The notes beneath the pieces are model-generated. The model was not told where the DNA came from. It saw only the letters and a list, made by a program, of their open reading frames with translations, and did not search any database. A DNA stretch of 56,532 bases, taken from Lachnospiraceae bacterium (lineage in GTDB: Bacteria; Bacillota; Clostridia; Lachnospirales; Lachnospiraceae). The DNA lies in NCBI GenBank assembly GCA_015057615.1, contig SVEA01000177.1, positions 1-56,532 on the forward strand. Direction: 5' to 3'. This document shows, piece after piece, positions 19,033 to 28,800 of this stretch. Position numbers and translations under genes: made by a program. Every line of letters starts with the position of its first letter. The stretch's first letter is position 1.

Positions 19033-19242
19033 TTATTTCGAAGCTTTTGAAAGTTCAGAAATGACTGTCTGAATTCTAGCAATATTTCTTCTTACTTCTT
19101 TAATTCTGCTGGTATTGTCCAGCTGATTGGTTGCGTTTTGGAACCTCAGATTAAAGAGTTCCTTCTTAGCAGCTACTAATTCTTCGTTCAATTCTGTAGC
19201 TGATTTCTTTTTTAAATCTTCTACATATTTATTAATTTTCAC
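19033..19242 (-). CDS. rpmC: 50S ribosomal protein L29
   Basis: L29 is a helical hairpin at the tunnel exit, where it helps bind signal recognition particle and trigger factor. The start is most likely the GTG at 19242 ([14 protein letters not shown], 69 residues) with GGCGGTG six bases upstream; another GTG lies three codons earlier. It overlaps the end of rplP by about 11 bases, so the two are translationally coupled. [14 protein letters not shown] is the family core. Confidence 0.96.
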   Translation of the reverse strand: MKINKYVEDLKKKSATELNEELVAAKKELFNLRFQNATNQLDNTSRIKEVRRNIARIQTVISELSKASK

Positions 19243-19669
19243 TGTTTTCACCGCCTTCTAAGTCTGCACGGGAAACGATTTTACATTTCACCGGTAATTT
19301 ATGCATAGCCAGACGTAATGCTTCTTTTGCTGTTTCCTCAGGAATACCTGCAATTTCAAACAATACACGTCCCGGCTTAACAACCGCTACCCAATACTCC
19401 AAGGCACCTTTACCTTTACCCATACGGGTTTCTGCAGGCTTTGCTGTGACAGGTTTATCAGGGAATATTTTAATCCATACCTTACCACCACGTTTTGTAA
19501 AACGGGTCATAGCAATACGGGCAGCCTCGATCTGATTGGACTTAATCCAAACGGGCTCTAATGCGACAAGACCAAATTCACCATATGCAAGCGTATTGCC
19601 TCTCATTGCTTTTCCGCTCATCGTGCCACGGAATTGCTTACGATGCTTAACTCTCTTTGGCATTAACAT
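19232..19669 (-). CDS. rplP: 50S ribosomal protein L16
   Basis: L16 helps shape the A-site tRNA pocket of the large subunit. The 145-residue product has [15 protein letters not shown] at the start, then [20 protein letters not shown] and [18 protein letters not shown]. The start overlaps the rpsC stop by one base and the 3' end overlaps rpmC. Confidence 0.98.
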   Translation of the reverse strand: MLMPKRVKHRKQFRGTMSGKAMRGNTLAYGEFGLVALEPVWIKSNQIEAARIAMTRFTKRGGKVWIKIFPDKPVTAKPAETRMGKGKGALEYWVAVVKPGRVLFEIAGIPEETAKEALRLAMHKLPVKCKIVSRADLEGGENSEN

Positions 19670-20328
19670 TATTTATCGCTCCCTTCCTTTTTAGCTCCTT
19701 TTGTAGGAAGCACTTCACCATGATAGATCCAAGCCTTTACGCCTATTTTACCGAACGTGGTATTTGCTTCAGCAAAACCATAGTCGATATCGGCACGTAA
19801 AGTCTGTAACGGTATTGTTCCTTCATTGTAAAATTCGGTACGAGCCATATCCGATCCGCCAAGACGGCCGGAAGCGCATGTCTTAATACCTTTTGCCCCT
19901 GCTCTCATTGTTCTGTTCATAGTAGACTTCATAGCTCTTCTAAAAGAGATACGATTCTCCAATTGATTCGCAATGTTTTCAGCAACTAATTGAGCATCCA
20001 GATCCGGTCTTTTTACTTCCTTGATTTCGATGTTTAATTTCTTGGAGGTAAACTTTTGAAGCTCAACCTTTAATTTTTCTATTTCTGAACCTGCTCTGCC
20101 GATAACAACGCCCGGCTTAGCGGTGTAAATGATTATTTTCAAACGGTCTGATGCTCTCTCGATTTCGATTTTAGAAACCCCTGCACTGTATAATCTATTC
20201 TTCAGAAATTTTCTAATCTTATAATCTTCAACGAGATTATCAGAAAAATCCGCTTCAGCATACCATCTGGAGTCCCAATCATTAATAACTCCGACTCTTA
20301 AGCCATGAGGATTAACCTTTTGTCCCAT
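19669..20328 (-). CDS. rpsC: 30S ribosomal protein S3
   Basis: S3 lines the mRNA entry channel and has helicase-like function. The 219-residue protein has the N-terminal [15 protein letters not shown], a KH domain around [14 protein letters not shown], and the C-terminal domain with [17 protein letters not shown]. It is 11 bp after rplV. Confidence 0.98.
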   Translation of the reverse strand: MGQKVNPHGLRVGVINDWDSRWYAEADFSDNLVEDYKIRKFLKNRLYSAGVSKIEIERASDRLKIIIYTAKPGVVIGRAGSEIEKLKVELQKFTSKKLNIEIKEVKRPDLDAQLVAENIANQLENRISFRRAMKSTMNRTMRAGAKGIKTCASGRLGGSDMARTEFYNEGTIPLQTLRADIDYGFAEANTTFGKIGVKAWIYHGEVLPTKGAKKEGSDK

Positions 20329-20339
20329 TATTGCCCTCC

Positions 20340-20723
20340 TTATCTTTCATTAAGCACAACTGTGATATGGCACATTCTCTTCTCGATACGATAAGCCGTG
20401 CCTCGTGCTCTTGGTCTTATTCTTTTCATAATCGGTCCCTGGTTTGCGTAGCATTCCTCAACATAAAGCTTAGCGGGATCCATATTTTTAACCTCAGCGT
20501 TTGCAATCGCTGATTTTAATAGTTTTAAAATTAAACTTGAAGCATATCTTGGGTTATATGCTAAAATACCAAGTGCTGTTTCTACATCCTTACCTCGAAT
20601 GGCGTCTAATACGAAACAAGCCTTCTGTACAGAAACTCTTGCATAGGATAGCTTTGCCGAAGCTCTGTTGTCCTTGTTCTCGTTTCTCTCTCTCTTAATT
20701 TGGGATCTATGTCCTTTCGCCAT
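20340..20723 (-). CDS. rplV: 50S ribosomal protein L22
   Basis: L22 lines the peptide exit tunnel and its beta-hairpin forms part of the constriction. The 127-residue product has [28 protein letters not shown] and the hairpin [16 protein letters not shown]. The basic N-terminal 25 residues are slightly longer than in many species. It lies between rpsS and rpsC. Confidence 0.98.
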   Translation of the reverse strand: MAKGHRSQIKRERNENKDNRASAKLSYARVSVQKACFVLDAIRGKDVETALGILAYNPRYASSLILKLLKSAIANAEVKNMDPAKLYVEECYANQGPIMKRIRPRARGTAYRIEKRMCHITVVLNER

Positions 20724-20756
20724 GGATGAAACCTCCTTCCATTCAATGCTTATGCA

Positions 20757-21035
20757 TTAATTTCTTATCTTCTTTTCGTCTTTTCCGTGACCTCTATAAG
20801 TTCTGGTAGTAACAAACTCACCAAGTTTATGACCAACCATATCCTCTGTAATATATACCGGAACATGTCTTCTACCGTCATGAACAGCGATTGTATGACC
20901 AACCATCTGCGGGAAAATGGTAGAACGGCGTGACCAGGTTTTGATTACTGATTTATCACCGGACTTATTTAGCACGTCTATTTTCTTTAACAAAGATTCA
21001 TCAGCAAAGGGTCCCTTTTTTAATGAACGAGCCAT
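20757..21035 (-). CDS. rpsS: 30S ribosomal protein S19
   Basis: S19 is a 30S head protein that bridges to the large subunit. The 92-residue product has [41 protein letters not shown] and [19 protein letters not shown], all typical. It lies between rplB and rplV. Confidence 0.98.
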   Translation of the reverse strand: MARSLKKGPFADESLLKKIDVLNKSGDKSVIKTWSRRSTIFPQMVGHTIAVHDGRRHVPVYITEDMVGHKLGEFVTTRTYRGHGKDEKKIRN

Positions 21036-21080
21036 GGATTCTAACCTCCTTAGAATTATTACTTACTTCTATATTATCTC

Positions 21081-21920
21081 TTACTTAAGAGTTTTACCGT
21101 CTCTTCTTCTTATGATCATCTTATTGGATTTCTTATTCTTCTTTCTTGTCTTAAGACCAAGAGTAGGTTTGCCCCAAGGTGACAAAGGACTTGGAAGGCC
21201 AATACCGGTCTTACCTTCACCACCACCATGTGGATGGTCGTTCGGGTTCATAACAGAACCACGTACGGTAGGACGAAAGCCCATATGACGTTTACGGCCT
21301 GCTTTACCAATTGTGATAAGTTCATGATCAATGTTACCTACCTGGCCGATGGTTGCTCTGCAAACGATCGGAACCAGTCTCATCTCACCGCTGGGAAGAC
21401 GAAGCGTTGCATACTTACCTTCCTTCGCCATAAGCTGTGCTGAGTTACCTGCGGAACGAACCAGCTGTCCGCCTTTTCCGGGATACAATTCAATGTTATG
21501 AATTTCAGTACCGATCGGAATATTCTTAAGCGGTAAGCAGTTACCTACCCGGATTTCTGCCGTCTCACCATTCATTATGGTAGTACCTACAGTAAGGCCA
21601 TAAGGTGCAAGAATGTAGGATTTCTCACCGTCTGCATATGCAATTAATGCGATATTTGCTGTTCTGTTCGGATCGTATTCAATGCTAACAACCTTTGCCG
21701 GAATACCATCCTTTCTTCTCTTAAAATCAATTATTCTATATTTTCTTCTAGCTCCACCTGCCCGGTGTCTAACCGTGATTTTACCTTGATTATTACGTCC
21801 TGCATTTTTATTTAAAGAAACCACTAAGGATTTCTCCGGCTTTGAAGCTGTAATCTCAGCAAAATCAGAACCAGTCATGTTTCGTCTGGAAGGTGTATAT
21901 GGGCGATATGTTTTAATTCC
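21081..21920 (-). CDS. rplB: 50S ribosomal protein L2
   Basis: L2 is needed for subunit association and peptidyl-transfer centre structure. The ATG at 21920 ([15 protein letters not shown], 279 residues) has AAGGAGTG upstream and matches the family start; an in-frame ATG ten codons earlier is not supported. [16 protein letters not shown] and the C-terminal [19 protein letters not shown] with the functionally key histidine are present. Confidence 0.98.
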   Translation of the reverse strand, partial: GIKTYRPYTPSRRNMTGSDFAEITASKPEKSLVVSLNKNAGRNNQGKITVRHRAGGARRKYRIIDFKRRKDGIPAKVVSIEYDPNRTANIALIAYADGEKSYILAPYGLTVGTTIMNGETAEIRVGNCLPLKNIPIGTEIHNIELYPGKGGQLVRSAGNSAQLMAKEGKYATLRLPSGEMRLVPIVCRATIGQVGNIDHELITIGKAGRKRHMGFRPTVRGSVMNPNDHPHGGGEGKTGIGLPSPLSPWGKPTLGLKTRKKNKKSNKMIIRRRDGKTLK

Positions 21921-22060
21921 CATGTTTTGCACTCCTTTCAATCGATGCAATAATTTGTTTTCTTGTCTGCATCCTTATTCTCATTTCGTGAACTTCCGGC
22001 AAGAAATTGTTTTTTCCTCTTTCTTGTCCCTTAGTTCCTTTTCGTACGATCGGACAATTT

Positions 22061-22360
22061 TTATAGTCCGGAGAATATTTCAATATCAGCGCTGTCAGCG
22101 GTAAGCTGTACAACGGCTCTTTTTGTTTTTGCTGTCTTACCTACGGTATTGCCGCGTCTGCGGTTCTTTCCGTCTAAGTTCATGGTATTTACCTTAGCAA
22201 CCTTTGTGCCGGCAAACATTTTTTCAACAGCATCTCTAATCTGATTTTTTGTAGCATCCGGATGAACTGAAAATGTGTACTTCTTTTCGCTCATGGAGTT
22301 CATACTCTTCTCAGTTACGATTGGCTTTAGGATTACATCATAATATTTTAAATCTGCCAT
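22061..22360 (-). CDS. rplW: 50S ribosomal protein L23
   Basis: L23 at the tunnel exit is the docking point for trigger factor and signal recognition particle. The 99-residue protein has the PIVTEKS motif, YTFSVHPDATKNQIRDAVE and VNTMNLDGKNRR. Its start overlaps the rplD stop, so translation is coupled. A spacer of about 140 nt leads to rplB. Confidence 0.98.
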   Translation of the reverse strand: MADLKYYDVILKPIVTEKSMNSMSEKKYTFSVHPDATKNQIRDAVEKMFAGTKVAKVNTMNLDGKNRRRGNTVGKTAKTKRAVVQLTADSADIEIFSGL

Positions 22361-22980
22361 TATGCGTACACCTCCTCAATTTTCGCTACAGCATCCTTTG
22401 TTAATACCAGCGTATCATACTTTAAGATGTCGTATACATTTATGGAGTTTGTTAATACCGTTCTTACTTTCGGAAGGTTTCTTGCGGATAGGATTACATT
22501 TTCCTCTCTCTTATCAAGAACAACCAGTGCTCTGTCAAGCTTAAAGCCATCAAGCATTGCCTTCATTTTCTTTGTCTTAATCTCGTCAAAGTTTAATTCG
22601 TCTAAAACAACGATTTTCTCTTCCTTAACCTTTGAGGTTAAAACGGATTTAATTGCAAGAGCCTTCTCCTTCCGGTTCATCTTGAAGGAATAATCTCTTG
22701 GCTTTGGAGCAAATACAACGCCGCCGCCCTTCCATTGAGGGGATCTGATCGAACCCTGTCTTGCATGACCGGTACCTTTTTGTCTCCAAGGCTTTCTTCC
22801 ACCGCCGCTTACTTCCGCACGGGTTTTTGCGCTCTGTGTTCCCTGGCGTTTGTTCGCTAATTGTGAAACAACTGCCATATGAACTAAATGATCATTTATC
22901 TCTACTCCGAAGACAGCATCGTTTAATTCTAATGAACCAACTTTCTTGCCTTCGATATTATAAACAGCTACATTTGCCAT
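22360..22980 (-). CDS. rplD: 50S ribosomal protein L4
   Basis: L4 contacts the exit tunnel with an extended loop and in some bacteria represses the S10 operon. The 206-residue protein has [35 protein letters not shown] (the tunnel loop, summarised) and a Rossmann-like globular domain. It follows rplC by 27 bp. Confidence 0.98.
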   Translation of the reverse strand: MANVAVYNIEGKKVGSLELNDAVFGVEINDHLVHMAVVSQLANKRQGTQSAKTRAEVSGGGRKPWRQKGTGHARQGSIRSPQWKGGGVVFAPKPRDYSFKMNRKEKALAIKSVLTSKVKEEKIVVLDELNFDEIKTKKMKAMLDGFKLDRALVVLDKREENVILSARNLPKVRTVLTNSINVYDILKYDTLVLTKDAVAKIEEVYA

Positions 22981-23007
22981 AACTTAAGTTCCTCCTTTCT
23001 TAAAGCT

Positions 23008-23640
23008 CTAGTTTGCCTTTACTGATTCCCTTAGGATTACTAAGGATTTCTTTGCTCCCGGTACGGCACCTTTCACTAAGATAAGATTCTTTTCAGCATC
23101 TACTCTTACTACTTCAAGGTTCTGAACCGTAACCTTTACATTACCCATCTGTCCGGGCATCTTCTTGCCTCTAAATACACGACCCGGGCTGGTAGCAGAA
23201 CCACTGGAGCCTGCATGTCTGTGATACTTGGAACCATGCTTCATAGGTCCTCTGGATAATCCGTGTCTCTTAATCGCACCTTGGAAACCTTTACCCTTTG
23301 ACTTAGCGGTAGCATCAATTCTATCTCCTGCTGAAAAGATATCAGCCTTGATTTCCTGTCCTACCTTATAGTCAGCAGCATTTTCAAACTTGAATTCTTT
23401 AAGAAATCTTTTATTTGCAACACCTGCTTTTGCAAAGTGTCCTTTTCTTGGTTTATTTACCAGACGTTCTCTGATATCGCCAAAACCAACCTGTACTGCT
23501 GCGTATCCATCATTTTCTACTGTCTTAACTTGCGTTACGCAGATCGGACCAGCTTGAAGTACGGTTACCGGAACAAGTTCTCCATTATCACCGAAGACCT
23601 GGGTCATTCCGACTTTCGTAGTCAAAATCGCTTTCTTCAT
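23008..23640 (-). CDS. rplC: 50S ribosomal protein L3
   Basis: L3 initiates large-subunit assembly and reaches toward the peptidyl-transferase centre. The 210-residue product has [32 protein letters not shown] and the extended loop with [23 protein letters not shown] (family features). A 178-bp spacer separates it from rpsJ, with a GATTGCGCA/GTGCAATC stem close to its ribosome binding site. Confidence 0.98.
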   Translation of the reverse strand: MKKAILTTKVGMTQVFGDNGELVPVTVLQAGPICVTQVKTVENDGYAAVQVGFGDIRERLVNKPRKGHFAKAGVANKRFLKEFKFENAADYKVGQEIKADIFSAGDRIDATAKSKGKGFQGAIKRHGLSRGPMKHGSKYHRHAGSSGSATSPGRVFRGKKMPGQMGNVKVTVQNLEVVRVDAEKNLILVKGAVPGAKKSLVILRESVKAN

Positions 23641-23818
23641 TCTTTTACCTCCTGTTTAATCTACAGCGGATTGCACGTGATGCGCAATCATCCTAGACGG
23701 TCTACCTGTGCAAATATTTGTTTCTATTTTTCTATGATAAACCACAAGGATTTCTTCTTAATTGATAATAATTTTTAATTTGCTTTTGCTTTACGCTTGC
23801 TTTCTGATATCACATCAA

Positions 23819-24136
23819 TTATTTTGTTTTCATCTTGATGTCGATGTATACACCTGCGGGCATCTCCAGTCTGGATAATGCATCTACCGTCTTCTGTGTA
23901 GGTGTAATGATATCAATCAGTCTCTTATGTGTTCTCTGTTCAAACTGCTCTCTGGAATCTTTGTACTTATGAACAGCTCTTAAAACAGTAACAACTTCCT
24001 TCTTTGTAGGTAACGGAACTGGTCCGCTCACCTTTGATCCTGTCTTCTTCACAGTATCGATAATCTTACCTGCTGATTGATCGATCAGATGATGATCATA
24101 CGCCTTTAATGTGATTCTCATTACTTGACTTGCCAT
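23819..24136 (-). CDS. rpsJ: 30S ribosomal protein S10
   Basis: S10 is a 30S head protein that also pairs with NusB in antitermination. The ATG at 24136 ([15 protein letters not shown], 105 residues) has AAAGGAGGCGG upstream; the frame stays open 21 codons further up but those codons overlap the leader. [17 protein letters not shown] and HKRLIDI are typical. It opens the S10-spc-alpha supercluster and follows a long structured leader. Confidence 0.98.
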   Translation of the reverse strand: MASQVMRITLKAYDHHLIDQSAGKIIDTVKKTGSKVSGPVPLPTKKEVVTVLRAVHKYKDSREQFEQRTHKRLIDIITPTQKTVDALSRLEMPAGVYIDIKMKTK

Positions 24137-24414
24137 AAAAAAAAGCCGCCTCCTTTTCGCACTTAATTTCAGTACGACAAGTGGTGACTGTACACTCACC
24201 CGTGCGTATCTTCATTTTCCGAACAAACTGACAAACCGATTCGGTTTGCCCCCGGAACCTCCAATGAGATTTTCACACGTCTTCTCTGCCAAAGGCAGAA
24301 CATTAATTTGTACAGTGACTTGTCGCCAGTTTCATAACTTGACCTTCGCTCCACGGAAAAACCTGCTGAAAATCAGCAGCAACCTCACGCTTCTACGCTA
24401 TCAACGTCACAACA
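24137..24414 (-). promoter_or_regulatory. Structured leader of the S10 operon
   Basis: About 280 nt of untranslated leader lie between the promoter and rpsJ. Read on the minus strand, CGACAAGT-CACTGTACA (24309-24326) can pair with TGTACAGT-CACTTGTCG elements at 24174-24194, closing a large domain. Inside and before it are local hairpins CTGCTGatttTCAGCAG, TCTGCCtttGGCAGA and ACAAACCGAATCGGTTTGT. I see no clear intrinsic terminator, so control would more likely act on translation. It differs from the enterobacterial L4-type leader as far as I can tell. Confidence 0.65.
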
Positions 24415-24420
24415 TCAGTT

Positions 24421-24449
24421 ATTATACACCATGCTTTTTTCTTTTGCAA
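24421..24449 (-). promoter_or_regulatory. Promoter of the S10 operon
   Basis: On the minus strand TTGCAA (24444-24449) and TATAAT (24421-24426) are spaced by 17 bp. The -10 is perfect and the -35 matches four of six positions. Beyond it, 24450-24530 contains an AAGAACTT/AAGTTCTT inverted repeat and no gene. Confidence 0.8.
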
Positions 24450-24530
24450 GAACTTTTTTTCAAGAAGTTCAATTTTTTTGGATAAGCTTCCTTTTTCTTA
24501 ACGCGAACCTTGGCAAAGCAACTATATAAT

Positions 24531-24579
24531 AAGAAAGAACGTGCCGCATACCAACCGGAGATGGTTGTTATGCAGCACG
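24531..24579 (-). terminator. Terminator of the sugar ABC transporter operon
   Basis: On the minus strand CGTGCtGCATAaCaACC pairs with GGTTgGTATGCgGCACG (six-base loop) just after the substrate-binding protein gene, followed by TTCTTTCTT. This closes the operon before the S10 promoter. Confidence 0.85.
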
Positions 24580-24592
24580 CCTGGCTTGTTAA

Positions 24593-25603
24593 TTACGGTA
24601 AAGTATCTTTCGTGATAACCGATACTCCGGTATCCACATCCTTCTCTGGGATTTCTTCCCCGTTAATTGCCTGAACCGCCGCCTTTACGCCTTCATACCC
24701 CATGACATCCGGATTCTGAGCCATGATCGCAAGGAGGGATCCATCCTTTACTAAAGAAATATTTGCATCCGATTTATCAAATCCGACTCCGACAACACTG
24801 CCGCCGGCGCCCTTGATCGCATTTCCAACACCAACGGAGCTGCCTTCATTGGTTCCAAATATACCTACGACGCCCTGTGTGATGTAGTTCTCTGCAATTT
24901 CCTGCGATTTTGCAACATCGCCTTCCCCGTATTGTGTTTCAAGGATTTCAAAGCTCGTTCCTTCAAAAGCCTCGCGGAATCCCATCTCTCTCTGTACCAC
25001 GGAATCGGTGGAAGGATTCACATTCACAATTCCTATTTTACCTTCCGAAATATTTTGTGCCTTTAACTCCTCCAGCAGTACCCCTCCTGCTGTTTTTCCG
25101 GCTGCTTTATTATTGGTTGAAAACGTAGCGCATGCCTCGGTATTGGCAGGGGAGTCTACATAAACAATCTTGATGCCGGCATTTTTTGCTTCCTCCAGTG
25201 CTGCCGTAATCGCATCCGGTCCGTTCGCTGCGATCACAATGGCATCTGCGCCGTCTGCCACCGCATTATTCACCCGTTCGATCTGCTGGGCATCGTCCTT
25301 TTTATCCGGAGCCATCCATTTATATTCCGCTCCCAGCTCATCCGCCGCTTTCTGCGCTCCCTTATCAACGTTTACCCAGTGCTGGTCAATACTATCCATA
25401 GTAATTAATATTATTTTATTTTTCTTCCCGGTATCTTCCTTCTTCTCCGTGTCCTCTTTTTTCGCGGTATCCTTCTTCTCCGTACCCTCTTTGGTTGTAC
25501 CCTCCTTCGTACTGGCTGCTTCTTCCGGTTTATCGCTGCTGCATCCGGCAAGCAGTGCCATTACCATAACCATAGATAAAATGTAAGCAAGTAACTTTTT
25601 CAT
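24593..25603 (-). CDS. Sugar ABC transporter substrate-binding lipoprotein
   Basis: This is a type 1 periplasmic-binding-protein fold of the ribose/galactose/autoinducer group. A signal peptide ends in the lipobox LLAGC, with C21 the lipidated residue, so the mature protein is anchored outside the membrane. Residues 31-60 form a low-complexity linker of repeated KEGT/KKDT/KKEDT units. The binding domain then runs IILITMDSIDQHWVNVDKGAQ ... IVYVDSP ... IFGTNEGSSVG. The ligand cannot be told from the sequence. It is the last gene after the permease and ATPase, which is common in this family. Confidence 0.93.
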   Translation of the reverse strand: MKKLLAYILSMVMVMALLAGCSSDKPEEAASTKEGTTKEGTEKKDTAKKEDTEKKEDTGKKNKIILITMDSIDQHWVNVDKGAQKAADELGAEYKWMAPDKKDDAQQIERVNNAVADGADAIVIAANGPDAITAALEEAKNAGIKIVYVDSPANTEACATFSTNNKAAGKTAGGVLLEELKAQNISEGKIGIVNVNPSTDSVVQREMGFREAFEGTSFEILETQYGEGDVAKSQEIAENYITQGVVGIFGTNEGSSVGVGNAIKGAGGSVVGVGFDKSDANISLVKDGSLLAIMAQNPDVMGYEGVKAAVQAINGEEIPEKDVDTGVSVITKDTLP

Positions 25604-25730
25604 TTTGTACCCCCTTTTCCTTCACTTTTATTATATTAAAGCACTATGCTCTAATTTCACAGGAAGCTCCTGCTTCTCCCATCCGCTTTGACGCAGCTTC
25701 CTCTGCTGCCTGCATCTCTTTCATCTTCTA

Positions 25731-26771
25731 TTAGAAGCTTTCCTTAACATTTGGCACTTTCGTCTTTTTCTTAATCAAATTGCCTCTTCGAATTACCACA
25801 TCCAATAGAACCGATATCACAACGATGGCACCAATGACGATATTACGGATCGCTACTGGTGCGCCTGCAAATTGAAGACCGTTTTGCAAAACTCCCCAGA
25901 TAGAGGCACCGACCACCGTTCCGATCAGAATTCCCTGGCCTCCTAGTGTCGAGACCCCGCCGATTACGGATGCTACTACCGCATAGGTTTCATACATATT
26001 ACCGGCATCCATACTCCCCATCCCAGCCGTTGCAGTCACACTAAAGCCGACGACGGCTGCACAGAAGGAGCTTACGATATAGGCAGTCATTACCGTACGC
26101 ATCGTATTGACACCCGATAATTTAGCCGCTTCTTTATTGCTTCCCACGGCATATAAATACCTGCCGGTCCGCGTCTTGCTGAGCAGGAAGTTAAAGACAA
26201 GGAATAAACCCAATGCGATCCAGACTGTATTGTAAATCCCAAGAACTTTGCCGTAGTAAAAGAAATTCCGGAACCCATTCGCTCCCTCCCCTATGGCATT
26301 TGTATTGTAATTATTATTTGCAATCTGCGCGATACCTCTTGCTACTGTCTGCGTACCTAACGTAGCGATAAACGGTGGTAACTGGCATTTTGCCACTAAC
26401 AGCCCGTTCAGAAATCCGACCATAAGACAGGCGATCAAGGCGATGATAACACAGATCCAAGGGTTCATTCCTTTTGTCATTAAGGTTGCCGAGATCATCG
26501 CGCTCATACCAACGACGGAGCCAATGGATAGGTCGATATTCCCAGTAATCAGCACGTAGGATTGACCGATGCCGATCATAAGGATGGGAGCGATCTGGCG
26601 GAGCAGGTTCCCGATATTTCTTCCCGAAAAGAACGTTGGATTTAAGAATCCAAAGATAATACATAAGCATACCAAACCGATGGTAACCGTTACAACCTGT
26701 CCCATCCCCCGAATAGATAAAATCCTTCTCATAACATTCTTCGTTCCCTTAGCTTCCATTCTTTTCCCCAT
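25731..26771 (-). CDS. Sugar ABC transporter permease (RbsC-like)
   Basis: The 346-residue membrane protein belongs to the BPD_transp_2 family of ribose, xylose and galactose permeases. The pattern GLVCLCIIFGFLNPTFFSGRNIGNLLRQ, then ITGNIDLSIGSVVGMSAM and ATLGTQTVARG, is diagnostic. It has 8-10 hydrophobic segments and a cytoplasmic AVGSNKEAAKLSGV coupling loop for the ATPase. An ATG four codons in (26759) has a better-placed GGGGAAAAGA and may be the true start. A 122-bp gap separates it from the ATPase gene. Confidence 0.93.
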   Translation of the reverse strand: MGKRMEAKGTKNVMRRILSIRGMGQVVTVTIGLVCLCIIFGFLNPTFFSGRNIGNLLRQIAPILMIGIGQSYVLITGNIDLSIGSVVGMSAMISATLMTKGMNPWICVIIALIACLMVGFLNGLLVAKCQLPPFIATLGTQTVARGIAQIANNNYNTNAIGEGANGFRNFFYYGKVLGIYNTVWIALGLFLVFNFLLSKTRTGRYLYAVGSNKEAAKLSGVNTMRTVMTAYIVSSFCAAVVGFSVTATAGMGSMDAGNMYETYAVVASVIGGVSTLGGQGILIGTVVGASIWGVLQNGLQFAGAPVAIRNIVIGAIVVISVLLDVVIRRGNLIKKKTKVPNVKESF

Positions 26772-26893
26772 TTCTGCACGGCTTTATACATATTCCAGAG
26801 TTTGCGGATTCCGCGCAGCCACAAGCTCTATGAAGGGATTGCTGTACCCCTCTTCCCCATGCTTTGATCTGTCTTTCGATCTGTGCCTTCGTT

Positions 26894-28411
26894 CTATGCA
26901 ATCTCCTTTTGCTCCACCTTACTGTCAAATCTTGTCGCATATGTTAGAATCGCATCCTGTGTGGCTTCTTCTATACTTAACTCTCCGGTTATTTTCCCGT
27001 CACACATCACTAATATGCGGTCGCTGATCCCCATGATCTCCGACATTTCCGATGATATAAAAAGCACCCCTATGCCCTGCTGCTTTAATTCATTCATCAG
27101 ATTGTATATCTCGACCTTCGCTGCCACATCGATTCCTCTCGTCGGCTCATCAAAAATAACGACCCGCGAGTTCCTTGCCAACCATTTTGCCACGACTACT
27201 TTCTGTTGATTCCCACCGGAAAGATTATTGGCATCCACCTGCGCATTCGGCAGCTTAATGGATAAATTCTGAATCGCCTGCCGGGTAATCGCCCTCTCTT
27301 TTTTCTTATCCGTAATGCCGATCCGATTGCAGAGCATATCCAAATTGGGTAGTGCGATATTTTCCCTGACACTTAAATTAACACATAAACCGTCTTTTTT
27401 TCTATCCTCCGGAACCAATACAATTCCTGCTTTAATTGCATCCCTCGGGCAACGAATCCTGATACTCATTCCATTTAAGATAATCTCCCCGGTTTCCTTT
27501 GGGTCGATGCCAAAGACCGCCCGTGTCGTTTCGGTACGTCCGGCTCCCATCAACCCGGCGATCCCGACAATTTCTCCGGCATGCAGGCAGAAATTAACCT
27601 CTCTTACCATTCGCCCTGCATTCAAATTCTTTACTTCAAAGATTTTCTCCCCCCTCGGACAGACAACTCTGGGATACTTCTCTTTAATCTCCCTGCCAAC
27701 CATAGATGCGATAATTTCATCCATCGTCGTATCACAGAAATTCATTGAATTGATATACCTTCCGTCACGCATGATCGTTACGCGGTCCACAATATATTTC
27801 AGTTCCTCTAAGCGGTGCGAGATGTAGACAATACCACATCCTTCGGATTTTAACCTCCGAATAATTTCAAACAGGTGCTCAATTTCCTTAGAGGTTAGTG
27901 CGGATGTCGGTTCATCCATGATCAGTATCTTAGCATCGGTCGAGATGGCTTTGGCAATCTCTACCATCTGCTGCTTTGAAACAGCCAAATCCCCTACAAC
28001 CGTCGTTGGATCAATATCCATATTAAGACGTTCCAATATTTTTTTAGCTTCCCGGTTCATCTTTTTTTGCTGCAGAAGCCCTTCCTTCACCGTTTCCCTG
28101 CCGAGAAAAATATTCTCAGCGACCGTAAGATGAGAACACATATTAAGCTCCTGATGAATAATCGCAATCCCAAGCTCCCTGGCAGATTTTGGTGTCAGAT
28201 CCCCCAGTTCTTTGCCAAACACCCGAATTACACCACTATCCCTTTCATATACACCGCTTAAAACCTTCATAAGTGTTGACTTTCCGGCACCATTTTCTCC
28301 TAGCAGCGCCATAATCTCACCGGATTTAAGACGAAAGCATACATCATCCAATGCCTTGACACCCGGAAAGGTCTTATTGATATGTTCCATTTCAACTATG
28401 TAATCCCCCAT
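26894..28411 (-). CDS. Sugar ABC transporter ATPase, double domain (RbsA-like)
   Basis: This is a 505-residue protein with two nucleotide-binding domains. The N-terminal domain is complete: Walker A GENGAGKST, Q-loop IIHQELNM, signature region (LAVSKQQMVEIAKA), Walker B LIMDEPTSAL and switch His YISHRLEEL. The C-terminal domain has the usual variant Walker A GLMGAGRTET, then LSGGNQQKVVVAKWL and VIFDEPTRGID. I chose the ATG at 28411 because AGGTGA precedes it; the frame runs 28 codons further but with no homology. It pairs with the permease and binding protein downstream. The closest relative in the window is the degenerate protein at 28801-30249. Confidence 0.94.
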   Translation of the reverse strand: MGDYIVEMEHINKTFPGVKALDDVCFRLKSGEIMALLGENGAGKSTLMKVLSGVYERDSGVIRVFGKELGDLTPKSARELGIAIIHQELNMCSHLTVAENIFLGRETVKEGLLQQKKMNREAKKILERLNMDIDPTTVVGDLAVSKQQMVEIAKAISTDAKILIMDEPTSALTSKEIEHLFEIIRRLKSEGCGIVYISHRLEELKYIVDRVTIMRDGRYINSMNFCDTTMDEIIASMVGREIKEKYPRVVCPRGEKIFEVKNLNAGRMVREVNFCLHAGEIVGIAGLMGAGRTETTRAVFGIDPKETGEIILNGMSIRIRCPRDAIKAGIVLVPEDRKKDGLCVNLSVRENIALPNLDMLCNRIGITDKKKERAITRQAIQNLSIKLPNAQVDANNLSGGNQQKVVVAKWLARNSRVVIFDEPTRGIDVAAKVEIYNLMNELKQQGIGVLFISSEMSEIMGISDRILVMCDGKITGELSIEEATQDAILTYATRFDSKVEQKEIA

Positions 28412-28455
28412 ATATTCACCTATCCTTACGCTTCTCATTAATAATGATATGAGTG

Positions 28456-28711
28456 GCAAAAGCCCTCTTAACAAATCGACTTCATTAATTTGCACAAAGC
28501 AAGGTAAAACTTAAGTAATAGCAAACAATATTTTACTGCGCAACTGTTTGAAGTCGTTGGTACATAAGATTATGTGTTTTATGATCTTATGTACCATTAC
28601 GTACTTCAACCCAAGGACTGCGTTTTATGCAGTGCTTTGTAAGACAACGGGTTGCGAATGAAATTTGCTTCATATTATTTGCAAACACATAGATTGTGCA
28701 AATTGGCTTTT
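28456..28711 (+). repeat. Foldback repeat family B, copy B1
   Basis: About 256 bp between the degenerate ABC gene and the transporter ATPase gene. Ends are CAAAAGCC and GGCTTTTA, followed inward by AATTTGCACAA and TTGTGCAAATT. The centre carries GCAAC/GTTGC and two hairpins; in this copy the first hairpin is lengthened by a perfect GGTACATAAGATC-type palindrome. All four B copies lie in the same orientation. The promoter of the transporter operon must lie in or near this element; I cannot identify it. Bases 28712-28800 hold a CCCCTG/CAGGGG hairpin that may terminate the upstream operon. Confidence 0.85.
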
Positions 28712-28739
28712 ACAAATTATGTATACGGCTATACTATAA

Positions 28740-28775
28740 CATATCCCCTGGCACGGTAACAGGGGACTGCTTTTG
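28740..28775 (-). terminator. Hairpin after the degenerate ABC gene
   Basis: On the minus strand CCCCTGttaccgtgCCAGGGG forms a GC-rich stem about 35 bases beyond the stop of the gene at 28801-30249. The following T-tract is weak, so efficiency is uncertain. Confidence 0.5.
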
Positions 28776-28800
28776 GATTTATAGGGGGACTATTATGAAC

